64,000 bases of DNA from Siphonodentalium dalli (GCA_032622095.1 CP136065.1:207182151-207246150), one strand, 5' to 3'. Shown: positions 39,051 to 51,967, counted from the stretch's first letter. A program made the numbers and translations. Notes: generated from the letters alone by a model not told the origin.

Positions 39051-39202
39051 ATGATAGTGTCATTATACAACGGGGAAATTTGGGAAGCGCTAACAAAGCG
39101 TATCTGCACGGTGTTATACGAATCAAAATGATCCTGATATAAGAAATGCAATCTAGATCATACTCAGTATCTTCGTATCGACTGAATATATCGTTATTCG
39201 AT

Positions 39203-39478
39203 GGTGTTCCTGGCATACCTCCGTCTTTACTTTTCTTATGCTTTTGTAGATTGTAGTTCGACGATAATATCTTTCTTCACAAATGGCACCCGTGTATTGT
39301 CTCGAATCATGGGAAGAACTATCGTCCTTATACCAGCGAAAAGATGAGCAAATATGGTGTGGTATTATAAACTCGCCGCGTTCGTACCTCTATTTATCGT
39401 TTAGAGTAATTGTTCTTAGATAAAAAAAAAATAGGCGCGGCGGCAGTGGGGATGGGGGGGCCGCACGCGCGCCTATAT
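39203..39478. other. 276-bp spacer at the centre of the palindrome
   Basis: Unique sequence between the arms. Its right end is unusually GC-rich (39434-39473, including a G-run and a cgcacgcgcgcc block), in contrast to the AT-rich arms. A 78-codon open stretch without ATG crosses the spacer and left-arm edge on the minus strand (39156-39389). No domain recognised. Confidence 0.8.
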
Positions 39479-42400
39479 ATCGAATAACGATATATTCAGT
39501 CGATACGAAGATACTGAGTATGATCTAGATTGCATTTCTTATATCAGGATCATTTTGATTCGTATAACACCGTGCAGATACGCTTTGTTAGCGCTTCCCA
39601 AATTTCCCCGTTGTATAATGACACTATCATATGCCTTTATGACCATAATTGAAACCCATCAGGGCTCATCGAGTGTCTTTTGATCAATTATTATCACATT
39701 TCACCAGTTCCAACATGACATGTACAACTTCCCCATCAACAATGTTGTCTAAATTGCCAAAACTGAGTGCATTTATGATGTTGCTTCATATCTGAGGATA
39801 CCATGGGGTGTAATTTCATTGATTGCTACCACGCATCAAGGGTCAAAATACAATACACATTTCTCCCGACCAAGGCCTCAGAAAGTGTCTTTTCATCTAT
39901 TTTTATCATATTTCATGAGTTCCAGCATGGAATGTTCACCTTCACTAGCAAAACTGTTCCCTAAAATTGCATATGGACTACACATGGACTGTGGATTGAT
40001 CTCTAGGGACCCAATGGTTGTAATTACATATATTTTAAAAACACATGGAGCTTAAGACATGAAATTTACAATTTTCCTGACCAAATTATGACCTACAATA
40101 CACTATGAGTTCCCTTTATGTTCATAACTCAGTCATAAGGACTCAGGAAGTGTCTTTTTATCCATTTTATCACATTTCATGGGTTCCAACATGAAATGTT
40201 TACCTTCACTGCCGACATTGTGGCCTACAATTGAAAACTTGAGAACATTTACGCTGTGTCTAGGCGACCGATGGGGTGTAATTACATTGATTGTTAAAAC
40301 ACATGTAGGATAAAATATGAAATTTACACTTTTCCTGACCAAATTATGGCTTACAATCTAGTATGAGATGCCGTTGTTGTCATAACTCAAAGTCATCAGA
40401 GCTCATTAAGTGTCTTATGATGCATGTTTATCACATTGGATGAGTTCCAACATGAAATATACACTTTCCCTGGCAAGAATGTTGCCTAAAATTGCATAAT
40501 TGAGTCAATTTATGCTCTAGGTTAATGTCCAGGGACACCACTCCCATGTCCCTTAATTCATTTTTTACCACAGATGAAGGGTCAAATATGAAATACATAT
40601 TTCTCCTGACCAAATTATGGGGTACAATGGCACTATGAGATGACTTTATGTTCATAACTCAAATATATGAGGGCTCGTGAAGTGTCTTTACATCTATTTT
40701 TATCATATTTCATGAGTTCCAGGATGAAATATTCACCTTCACTAGCAATATTGTTGTCTAAAATTGCAAACGTTTTCTCAAAATATGAGATATTGCGCGA
40801 ACTGTTAGTGAGCTAATTGATTTTTGTGTCAAATTTTATCCAACATAGACGAAAAAATTCAATAAATTTGAAGGACTTACTCGAAAACTTTAATTTTATT
40901 GTTTTTTTTTTATAAATGTGAGGGTTATTTTCACACTAGCTCTTGGATATTCCTTCTTATGTCATCGTTTTTGTTTCAAAGTATTTGTTTTTTGTTGATA
41001 ATTGACAACCCTGCATTATTTTGATCGAGAATGAAAAACAAAATATTGTATTTTTATGCATTGGTTCGTTATGGTCCTAATATGAAACATTTTAACTCAA
41101 ATGCTATATTATTTCGGTTAAATACAAGCTATGTTAACATTATTCTAGGAAATATTCATTTCTGCATCATTATATTTGCGATGATGAACACATTCACACA
41201 TTAGACCGAATGGATTCGCACAAAGCCTTCCTTTATTATAAGACTTCGATAGAAATTATATACGTTTTCTCAAATTATAAGATTTTGGTCCAAATTTCAT
41301 TTAAATACTTGATTGTTGCTTCCAACTGTATTTCAAATAGACGAAATATTTCCATTTTATTTAAAACAGACGAAATATTTACAATGCTTATCAAGTAATT
41401 ACATTGTTCTTCGATATTCGTTGTTAGATTATGGTTTTCTAACGTTTTATGAAGAGTAGTACTCAAAATTATATATTCCTTTTTTTTCTGTCAGTGTAAA
41501 GAGGCAACATTCTGCATATGCATATCTTAAAGAGTGCTTATATACTTTAACATTAAAGTATACATCATAACCCACATATTTGAACACATTACATTCGTGC
41601 ATATAATGGCATATTGATAAGACACACCGGACCACCATAGATCTTATAGCGTACGTGGAACTGAATAGTTAACTATAGTAGAGGGCCTTTTTACTTGATT
41701 TAACAGTGAAAAGGGCACTTAATGTACATCATAATATAACGCACTAATATGTATTGGATTTGCTTTAAGAAACACGGACGTATACATAAATCAGATACGT
41801 ATACTTAGAACACATTCACTTCGTGTATATACTGAAGTATACCACGTATATAGTCCACAAAGACATAGCCCTGCATGTGAAAACTCAGTTTAACTATACA
41901 TTAAAGAGCGTTTATACGTGATTTACCTGTGAAAATGGAAATTTTTATAGATCATATCACATAGAGGTACCGTACTTGCTTTAAGAATATGGACAGTTAT
42001 AGGCACAATCATAACAACAATGGAGACCGGCGTTCTTACACAGAAATCAGTAATGTATGCACTAAAATGGTAACAACAATGAAAATATACACTGTGTGAA
42101 CTGCCATAGACATCAGAACTATTAAGAATTTATGAGTTATCTCGCTTGTTTAGTTGCGATACATAATGCAATAATTTGAGTTACCAACAATAAAACAGTA
42201 TTGACGCTATATATTCTCCATATACCGACGGTTTTAGACTATATTTCTACTAATAATGCTATTAAATGAACGACAATTAAGAGAAATGAACTATGAATGC
42301 ATATATGAAGTCAATATGTATACACGCGTCCACATAGCATGCCTTTTCCAGACCAATGTTTGATACCCCCCGTATAAAATAGAGCGTTTTGAGAAGAATA

Positions 42401-45400
42401 TGTGAAATTAATATGCACATGTGTTCACATAGTAGGTCTTATCGTCATATGAAACTGCCACGTAGTACATGCTTTGTTTCCTCTGTATAACGGACTAAAT
42501 GTATAGGATGTACAATACATATAATTGGTGAAAAGAATACATGAAGTAAGTATTTATGCATTAGTCTACACCATATGGGCTCTTTATTGTCTCCATGTAA
42601 TGGAGATTTTAGACTAAATTTCTTCTAATAATGCTATAAATGAACGATAATAAAGAGAAATGAACGATTAAAGAATACATCAAGTAAATATGTATACACG
42701 CATCCACATAGTAGGTCTCTTCCAGACCAATGTTTTGATGCCTCTGTATTAACAGAGAGCTTGGAGTATATATGAATGAACGGTAAGGAATATGTGAAAT
42801 TAATATAGACATGTGTTCGCATAGTAGCCCTATCGGGGGCATGTTTCCTTAAATGGTAGCAATAATGAAAATTTACACTGTGTATTACAACCCACTCAAG
42901 GCTTCAGAAATATTACTAATTTTTGTGTTGTGATCAGTTGTCTCGCTTGTTTAGCTGCGATACATGATTCAATAATTTCATTTACCGCCAATAAAGCAGT
43001 ATTGACTGGTATTGACGCATTATTTTCTCAATATAACGGCGAGTTTAGATTCCTACTAATAATGCTATAAATTAACGACAATAAAGAGAAATCGACGATT
43101 AAAGAGTACATCGAATAAATGTGTATACACGCCTTCCGCTCGTATGCCTTTTCCAGACCAATGGTTGATAACCCCCTACATAATAGAGCGTTTTGATAAG
43201 AAAATGTGTCCACATAGTAGGCCTTTCGTGACATGAGACTGTCACTTGGTACAGACTGTCACTTGGTACATGCTTTGTTTCCTCTGTATAACAGCCTATC
43301 TTGATGGGAGTTATAATACATATAATTGATAAAAATAATGCATGAAGTAAGTATTTATACACTAGTCTACATAATATGGGCTCTTTAGTTTCTCCATTTA
43401 ATGGAGATTTTAGAGTAATAATATGAATGAACTATGACTAGAATACATCGAAGAACCAGACACCAATGCCATACTCCTACCATCCATGGAGCAATTAATA
43501 TACATGATATAAGACATAAAATACAACAGACAGTATCGTGTGCAACCGCTAAGATATCATATGAATGAACCGTCATACACAATGATGTTACAACCAAAAC
43601 TGCCTTATGGACGAAATACTGGAACTGATTATACATTTGATACCCGACATGTCATTCCACTCTATACATGGTCAGTTCGATATCTTGCGAAAGTGACGTG
43701 CACCTTTAAGGTATGTGACCAAAATGTGTTGTATTGTATTCTATATGACCATTTCTGTAGTAAATAACGACACATCATTACTAGTGGGACTATGTGTGAA
43801 GCTCTTTGAATTAAATGAGCTTACTATGGTGGACATGTTTAACCAGATACGTTCTTCAAATAAGAAAATGTTGGGATTTAAATTGAAGCTTAATTAGCCC
43901 TTCAAGCTTTCCAAATCAAGGTTATGGCGTGAAACAACCTGGAGAGAAAGATTTTATTTAGTTACTAATGTGGGTTCAAATAGAAACACATGGCGAAGGC
44001 CATGATTCGAGCCTGTATGGCGCTTCATAGCCCAATAAAGGCGCGCCGATGGGTGTGGTTAACTTTAATATGTCATGTGTAGACCAGAAGCCACGAGGAA
44101 CCCATTGCTGTCCATGTCTGTACCCCATATATACTGCTATATGCAGTCGACCTACCCAGGACCTCAGTTTCTCCTTTCCTGTATGGCTATTCCAAACCCA
44201 TTTAGTGCAATGCGTTTGAAAATATACAGAGCGTTATTAAGAAGGATCGCTGATGCGTATAATATAACCAATATTTAGTCAAAATTTTAAGAAAAGCCAT
44301 TATTGAAACATTGCGTTTGATAGTGTAGGGATTTGACCATATAATGGTTATCAGTGAAGTGATGACATGTGCACTAAATTACCTCAGTCAGTAAAGGCTA
44401 GTTCATACCATATGAGAACCACACTCACCACCCATGCCTATACCCAAACAAACACCATGGCGACAGCGAAACACTACGAAGCTTCTCCCCCACACGGACA
44501 CTGTTGTCTTCCATGGATAATTTCTTATCCCATGTTGAGACCAAATTTCAGCCAAAGGGATCCCGTGGTTTCTGAGAAAATTATATTACAATTATGTACG
44601 GATGACGGACGAAGAGTGATTGGTTTTAGTTTCCACACAGATGTGTACCAACACGTTTTGAGACTGATATAGATGAAGTGTCCCTTTTATTATTGTTACG
44701 ATGTGAAGTTGGCTAGTTCATACCCGTAGTATCAGTTTCACTGGCCAGTGTCACTTAGAAACAATATTACGGATCATTGTCACATACAAAGGTCTTCAAA
44801 GGGAAGTCTATAATATGAGTAATATTTTCGCGGGCTTTTAAAGTTGTATATATATATATATATAATAGGTGTGGCTTCACATTAGCGAAGATGTCCCAAG
44901 GAACATGCACACCATGAAAGGAGGAAATATTAATAATCAAGGATGTATTCTAAATACAGGGGGAGGGGGTAATTTAATTTGTTACAGTCAATGGAGCGAT
45001 TAGGAATGAATAAATTATGGAAAACAAGATGTGAAGAGGCCTATATGACATCTGTAGAGCGTGCTACCTATATGATATCTGTAGAGCGTGCTAACGGATT
45101 TAGTCATAGAAAGAGTAATATCCAAGATGGATGCCTCGTTCAAATTCTATAGAGCCCATCTGGAGGTGCTACTAAACAAGGAATTTTTTCAAAAACTTGG
45201 AGATGAAAGTGGATATTCGAAGATTATGAGGGATTAGAAGTTGTAAGAAAAAGAAGAGCGAATAAAAACAGGAAGTGGTAGATAAAAAAGAGGGATAAAA
45301 AAAAGATAACAAAGAAAAAATTATAAATAAATAGAGGATATCCACCCTTTTTCAGTGGATATGGGTTATATCTCATGAGTGATGACAAAACATTGAATTT

Positions 45401-46228
45401 CCACGATATGATCAAATAATAAGCATGTGATACAACGTTTAGCCGATGGGTGTGGAGTCAGCCGGTAGGTTTCGCGAGGGATTGCGTCAGATTCCAATGA
45501 CTCAGGCGTTGCGCCGGAAGTAGGGATTGCGCCAGATTCGAATGACTCAGGCATTGCGCCAGAAGTAGGGATTGCGTCAGATTCGAATGACAGGCATTGC
45601 AGGAGGCGGTGTTTCTTATGGGCTGGATCTTATTCTAGGGTTTAGGAGACGTGTGTAGACCACTCAATATCCCCTCAGGTGTAGTGTGGAACCCTTAGAA
45701 GTGGCAGTGGGTTAGATATATTAAAAGACAGTTAATTTTAATTTAATTTTAAAGTATTTTTGAATTTTAGAAAAAGTTGAAGTTTTTTAAGTTTTTCATA
45801 TTTTTTTAATTTATGAATTTTTTTCTGTTTTTCATTTTTGTTTCTTTTTGAAAAGTTTTTTAAGTTTTTTGAAATTTTTGAGTATTTTGAAGTTTTTAAA
45901 CTTTTTTGAAATTTTTTGCGATTTTTGAAGTTTTTGAAGTTTTTGAAGTTTTTGAAGTTTTTGACGTTTTTGAAGTTTTTGAAATTTTTGAAATTTTTGA
46001 AGTTTTTGAATTTTTGAATTTTTTGTAAGTTTTCAATGCGAGTGTCACTTTAACATTATCCCATTGGATATAACCAACGGGTCATGTCCGGACATGCCCA
46101 ACCGGTATACAAATAGACCGACGCGTGGGCGGAGAATATAGGTCAAACACCATGTACTGCATATAGGTCGTGTACTTCGGATAGAGTTATCGTTCCTGAA
46201 ATGAGACCAAACAGGGTGGGTATCATCA
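39479..46228 (-). repeat. Right arm of the 6.75-kb inverted repeat
   Basis: Reverse complement of 32453-39202, nearly identical over its full length. If the candidate exon at 32486 is real and oriented with the gene, the left arm is the ancestral copy and this arm the inverted duplicate. Confidence 0.95.
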
Positions 46229-46341
46229 TAAAACAATACAAATAATTAATCTGGGATTTTTAGCGTAACAATGAGAGAATTTTAATAACATATATCGCTA
46301 TCTGATATCGCCTAAACGGTCTGTTAAAAACAGTAGCTAAT

Positions 46342-47137
46342 GGTGGATACACACATGCATGTAATGTCTGTAATTATCGTGTATTTGGCGTTTTACATGG
46401 ATCATACAGACCATGTAATATGTGTCCGTTGACAATCCAATCATTGCGGCTATGTTTGACCACAGTGAGCCGAGCTCTGAGCGTGCAGAGAACCGTTGAC
46501 TGAACGAAGTCGTCAGGCCGTTCGCGCGATAACCCAAATGTCAGTCTTCTCTTGATGTTTATACCGATGATGGCCCCAGGAGTTCCCCAACCCAGGGGCT
46601 ATGATCCCCAACATGGGGGCAATATTATCAGGATTTCCTGACGCAGGGGCTAAATATGACCCCCGACTTGGGGCTATATATGATCCCGAAAGCTACCAGA
46701 CGAGGTGGCTAACTCTGAGCTATTTAAGTAAAAATATTGTACATTCTTGCCCAGATTATTCCAACCGATACATTCAACTATGTCACTTAGCGATTTGAAG
46801 CTTTCGAAACCCAACGCCAAGCAAGCATCATGGTCGAAAATGTTCTATATCAAGCCTGTATACACCAGATGTGTCGCTTCTGATGATGTGAATTAATAAA
46901 ATGTCAGATATCACACAGACTTAACTAATTTCCACATCCGTAAGAGAAGACATGTTTTGGACTGGCCTTAAATGTCCTGATAGCAGAGAGTTTGACTTCG
47001 CTTATGACTACTCACTTGTCTGGCCTGTTAACAATGAACCGCTCGCGCGCAGGTGATTAATGTTGTCAATTATTGGTGTGGCCATGTAAAATACATGTAT
47101 TTTACATACAGAGATTACATGCATGTGTGTATCCACC
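46342..47137. mobile_element. Non-autonomous DNA transposon, 796 bp
   Basis: The ends are inverted repeats GGTGGATACACACATGCATG and its complement, flanked by a 5-bp duplication CTAAT (46337-46341 and 47138-47142). Just inside the right end lies a perfect 24-bp palindrome (47084-47107). No coding capacity. It sits about 110 bp outside the right arm of the large palindrome. The superfamily is not assigned. Confidence 0.75.
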
Positions 47138-47142
47138 CTAAT

Positions 47143-49414
47143 CCCAGTTGATCAGCGCACTATATAAGAACATATTCGAGAGAAAAAAATCAATATTAAT
47201 TGATATCTCCGGGCAGTGATGGTTCATAACTATTGTTTTATACCCATGAAATTATTTAGAACATTTTGTAGGAACAGATAATCCATCTTTAAATACGAGC
47301 AAGGTAACCGAGTGCCAGTTAAAATCGTGGGCTGATTTAACTATGCACAAAGCAATATTTCAATTAATAAACTGTTTGCTGTTTATTCAACAAGTTAGTT
47401 ACTGACCGACATTCGCAATTGCAACATCAATAAGAAAAACTACATAATAATCATATAAACGTTGCATGAAAATTCCGTTTAACCACGAACGCGATGTGGT
47501 ACCATGGTCGGCCGCATCTGGTGGTCAAACTAGTTAAAGATGGTCTATTAATTACACCACAGCTATATATATGGGGCAATGCATAATGTTGTTATCGAAA
47601 CATTTGTGACAATGAGTATTGAGAACCTTGTTAAGTCATCGACCAATTTTTATGGAGTTTGCTTATAACTGACTTGTGTTTCAATCCAGCTATCTGTGAA
47701 TGTTACTAATAGTGTTGTCATACATGTACAGTATAAAGATGTGATGTGCACCCACTAGAATGCATCAAGACAACAAGTGCACACGCGAGTAACTGGAAAA
47801 TTTCACGCCTGTCACATTTCATATCAAAACAAGTATTCCAATTCAAATGTTTTACTTTTTAAATACTTTGATTTATCAGCTTTGTTCCCGTGTGTCTTAA
47901 AATGTGAGGCCCAATTCATATGATTTAGAATGGTCGAAATTTGTATTACTCGTAATCCAAAAGCTTGCTTGAAATAATTATTTTTAAATATAGATGCAGT
48001 TAGTAGGTTTGTTCTCATTCAACAATGCGTCAAAATTACACCTGTGTTTTCATTTACCTCTAATAGATAAACACAAATGATTGTTCAATAATTCAGCACT
48101 ATGATGCAGTTATGCATGTGTGTGGGCCTACTGACTACTGTTTATGTACATACAATATGTAAGTACATAATAAACATGTATACTTGAGAGAACATTACAT
48201 GTGTTGCTATTATGCCAAATGTCCATCTTCAGAAATTACCCGATTCCCTGTATCACGATACATTGAATTGCTGCAACCGAGCATTGTTACTTAAAACTAG
48301 GTGGCATACACCCATCATGTATTTATGGAAATGTGGTTCAAATATCCGCGAGAGCACCCAGAGCATGTGTTTGTGCCATTATGTGTATGTCGAAGTTCGA
48401 ACATAACTGTTGTGGTATAACTGTTAATTCTACGATATACTGTGGTATAGGGCAATACAGTCCAGTAAATCTAGTAAATTTCTCAGTATAACCTTTCAAT
48501 CTAAGACGCACATGAGTTTGTCGTTAAAGCGAGTAAAATATCAAATAAAAATATACAATTTAAAACAAACGCGCCAGCATAAAGACAACGTCATTACACA
48601 TAGCTATGTGTGTATAGCGGAGCGATATTTTAGGTGGCACGCTCGGTTTAAATTTAAATATTTTTAAATTTACATTTTACTTGTTTTAACGACATGCCCC
48701 TGTGACAAGCTTTAAGGTGCAGGAAACTATATGGTGCACTATTTGTTTCGCGGTTTATTACTGGTGACAACTCTGCTACCGGTATTTTACCGTAAAATTT
48801 ATAGGCTATATTTTACAGCGAAGATAAAAAAAACACAGGATGGTCTTCAGAATCCAACGTGGTCATATGAAAATGTAGTGAAATGGCTGGGATTATCGAT
48901 TTGTCAGCCTTGTCTGACTAATATAAATATTTTAACGGGTTGTAAGAGAGGGATCTTTAAATTTCTTGACTATTGAAATTCTGTTTGTTTGAAGATTTTG
49001 TATATTTTTATTTTAAATATTGTCAGTAAATAATTATTCCGTGTCTTTCAAAATAAATCAGAATTTTGTTAAAGTATTGGTTGAACGATAATAACAGACA
49101 TTATAACTGGTTTGTTTTCCGTGAAGTTGAAAACACAGATTGTTTCTGGAAATGATCGTTAAATATATAGAACGAAGTGGGCGAACTGGTTAACGTTATT
49201 ATTATCTGAATAGTTAATGAGGAGTTTGGTAATACACAAAATATTGGTCCCGCTGTAAAAAAAAAAAATGGTAATATCCCCTGGGGATAAATACCAGATA
49301 CACCAATTTATTATATACTTGCCCATGAATTATAAGGTTTTAGCAGTAAGATATAATTGATATCAGGTATTAAGGTTGCATGTACCTCTATTACTTTCTC
49401 ATCATCCATTACAG
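47143..49414. other. Non-coding stretch before the propeller exon
   Basis: No recognised gene. The 81-codon frame at 48731-48973 has no family resemblance. The stretch ends with a pyrimidine-rich tract and acceptor ccattacag (49414). Confidence 0.5.
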
Positions 49415-50641
49415 CGCAAATCATGCCATGGCGGCCGATGGGTGGAACGTTCTGTAATCGCAGTGCTGTCCAGGTTAAAGAATCTGAGAGAGGGTCTGGA
49501 GTCCAGACATAATGTTATGGTTAGGACAAAGGAGGCGCTGCTGATACGAGTCATCGATAAGGAAGAATCACAAGAAGGTCCAATCGACCTATGTTGTCAC
49601 ACGTTAACGCAGCTACACATAACACTGACCAGAGCAAATAGGGAGGAAAGAGATGAACTGGAGGACAATGGCATCGCTCGAGACGGTCACTCCCAAACAG
49701 AGCTTCACATAGCTCTGTCTGGAGTGAACTGGGCCGAAGGAGAGAGGCGACAGGATTATAACGTCGCTTGGTATGGTATAGGTAAGGAGTGTGGAGCCTT
49801 CAAACATGATGGTGAAGATCACATACAGGTGAGATACATCGACCCGACGGCGGCCTCCGACCTCATCATCGTGGTTAGTGATGGTGAGTTAATACATAGG
49901 AAGGAGGAACGAGGCTGGAGTACAGTGGCCGAGTCCCCGCGGTTACCAGGTAAGGCAAGTGACATACACGTGATGAGGGACTCTGTATATGTCAGCCTCG
50001 AGAACATACCCGAGATAGCTGTGTATGATATCGTAGGCCTCCGTCACGTGGGCACGATCCCGACACCTGGGAGGTGCATGAACCTGGTGAGTATAGCTGA
50101 CGATCTCCTCGTTACTTTTCGTGGAGACAGCCGAATCAAGAGGATGACGGATCACGGCGTCGTACTCAGCGAGTCATGGGCTGTATTCTCAATGTGTGGT
50201 GAATTACATCTCGCTGCTTCGGAGTCAGGAGACCTCATCGTGGTGTGTGACCGAAGTGGACATTCTGTGAGCATCATCACAGGTGATATGCAGAGCTTCC
50301 TACACATCGTAATGGGGATGAGTGATCGTAATCGGACTGGTAAGTCCGTTCTGCTCCCCCGTGGAGTGACGGCTGATAATGCGGCACCTACCATCTCACA
50401 TCACCGGGACCTGAGTTGTCCAACAGGGATATGTATCAACCGGGACCGCGTGTTTGTATGTAGCTGCTGGGGACACGCTATAATAGAGATAATGGTCCGG
50501 CCCCCGTACACAACGAGCACGCTACTGACTGAGAAGGATGGGATAACATGGCCGCGGTCAGTATCATACAACAGTCACTTCCACCGACTCGTCGTGGGTG
50601 GTTATGAGGATGCATCTTATGTACCGATCACGGCAGGGTAG
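49415..50641 (+). CDS. NHL-like beta-propeller exon with a tandem 30-residue repeat
   Basis: Starts after a strong acceptor (ctctattactttctcatcatccattacag) at phase 0 and ends at a TAG (50639-50641), giving 408 residues. Numbered from the first Arg: residues 12-45 look helical. Residues 65-91 and 95-121 are two copies of a repeat with the pattern T.LHI.L...N..E.....D...A..G. From about 145 to the end the sequence shows recurring beta-blade patterns (SDIHVMRDSVYVSL 182-195, MNLVSIADDLLVTF 222-235, LHLAASESGDLIVV 264-277, PTGICINRDRVFVC 336-349, WPRSVSYNSHFHRLVV 379-394), as in the six-bladed NHL/TRIM-type propellers. Such propellers usually bind RNA or protein. The first Met lies 35 residues in, so an upstream exon is expected; the 27406-27578 exon fits in phase. 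No RING or B-box is present. GC content is visibly higher than in its surroundings, as expected for coding DNA. Confidence 0.75.
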   Translation, partial: RKSCHGGRWVERSVIAVLSRLKNLREGLESRHNVMVRTKEALLIRVIDKEESQEGPIDLCCHTLTQLHITLTRANREERDELEDNGIARDGHSQTELHIALSGVNWAEGERRQDYNVAWYGIGKECGAFKHDGEDHIQVRYIDPTAASDLIIVVSDGELIHRKEERGWSTVAESPRLPGKASDIHVMRDSVYVSLENIPEIAVYDIVGLRHVGTIPTPGRCMNLVSIADDLLVTFRGDSRIKRMTDHGVVLSESWAVFSMCGELHLAASESGDLIVVCDRSGHSVSIITGDMQSFLHIVMGMSDRNRTGKSVLLPRGVTADNAAPTISHHRDLSCPTGICINRDRVFVCSCWGHAIIEIMVRPPYTTSTLLTEKDGITWPRSVSYNSHFHRLVVGGYEDASYVPITAG

Positions 50642-51017
50642 ATTGTTATGTACCGGTGGTATAACAGCGCGGTCCACGTGGATGATAGTAACCGTCCGTA
50701 AGTGAGGGTGATGAGTATTGCTGTACGCTGGGCCAGTTATGCTGTTGATAGTGTTATCGATATGTTGTGTGGCGTGAATCTCTTCATATGTGAGCATAGC
50801 AGACGACCTCGTGAAGTTTGGAACAGGCGGGTTGCTGGTAGCGTTGCCGACGAGATATCGGAAGGTAACTCATCTCTTCAGTTCACCAAGTCAGTTACTT
50901 GAATCATATAAGGTATTGCTCTTATTGATCATTCACCTGCAGTTTGAATGTGTATTAGTTGCTCTTGACTATCCTTGCATATACTACGACTCGCGCAGTA
51001 GAAGGGCAACACCAAAC
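50642..51017 (+). other. Putative 3' untranslated or flanking region
   Basis: Follows the stop of the propeller exon. I found no canonical AATAAA signal here. The short open frames look like chance. Confidence 0.35.
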
Positions 51018-51340
51018 CAGGAATGGGATAATGGTAATGTGTAACGGTAATGCATTGCAATACATTAATTTTTTCTAAAGTAACGGAAAGTAATGTGGCA
51101 TGGGCCCTATTGTGCATTACATGTAATTCAAAGTGAAATTCTTCACACAAAAAAAACAGGTAATAGTGAGCATTTTGATTGCATAATATTTATCTAATTC
51201 CCCAGTTAAGTGTATTTAACCATAACATGGCTCCCGGTTTAAGTTGTATGTGGATGTTTTAAATTCCTATTAACTTTCATTCCACATATAGCTGCTTATA
51301 TATATCAACTGTGGAGCGCCGAATGTGATTCAGCCAGGAC
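51018..51340. mobile_element. Decayed fragment related to the 31072-31859 hAT-like element
   Basis: Starts CAGGAATGGG followed by taatggtaatgtgtaacgg words as in the 31072 element. An internal actgtggagcgc block matches the aattgtggagcgc of that element near 31664. The other terminus was not found. Confidence 0.55.
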
Positions 51341-51967
51341 CATGGCAAGGGTGGGTGCTGTTTACGGTCGCGACTACAGGGACAGGGTCTCCGTTTTTTT
51401 GAATTTACGACTGTTCAAATTCCAAGCATTCCAGCCTTCCAACAAGAGTTTTGGCTGCCACTAGCTCGATTGACATATTAAAAACCAAGCTCAAATTGCA
51501 AGGAAGAGTTCAGTCCCTTGCTACGCTAAACTATATGAACTCGATAACTTTGGCTGATAAACTAATATAAAAATTTGGTTCAGATCGAATATATCGGAAA
51601 ATATTTCAGTTATCGCACCATGCGTAAAGTGTCTACGGTTAGACGGACATGCGGACGGACGAACGACGAGTGGCCAATCAGGACGTCGACACTATGTGTA
51701 CCACACTATGTTATGGGTACACCCCGATTGATCCAAACAAAGCAAAATGCAGTTAATAGTTACCACGAATGACACTAACAAAACTAAATGTGGTCAATAA
51801 TTATACCCATAATGACCCACACACAGCATAATGTAGTTAATACTAACTTAATAGTTACCCAGAATGGACAACACAAAGCAAAATGGAGTTTTGACTCACT
51901 TCATATATATTTACTATCATACAGACATGAATCGATTTTCGTGAAATGGAAAAGTGTGCTCATCGAA

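Larger units (their letters stand above)
32453..39202 (+). repeat. Left arm of a 6.75-kb near-perfect inverted repeat
   Basis: Every landmark at position x recurs in reverse complement at 78681-x. I checked both edges by base: the match starts at 32453/46228 and ends at 39202/39479. I saw only two mismatches in the parts compared, at 34385 (G; C expected from the right arm) and 34683 (T; C expected). The arm holds low-complexity DNA, several tandem repeats and no recognisable gene. Paired open frames in the two arms are one sequence read twice. Confidence 0.95.

Noticed and set aside
32453-46228. Mirror-image pairs of open frames on opposite strands as duplicated genes
   Set aside because: They are the same non-coding sequence read in the two arms. 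None shows a domain, codon bias or splice context, and several run through tandem repeats.
49376-49414. Met at 49376 as the start of the propeller protein
   Set aside because: The first 13 codons translate a pyrimidine-rich tract ending in a strong splice acceptor, so they are intronic.
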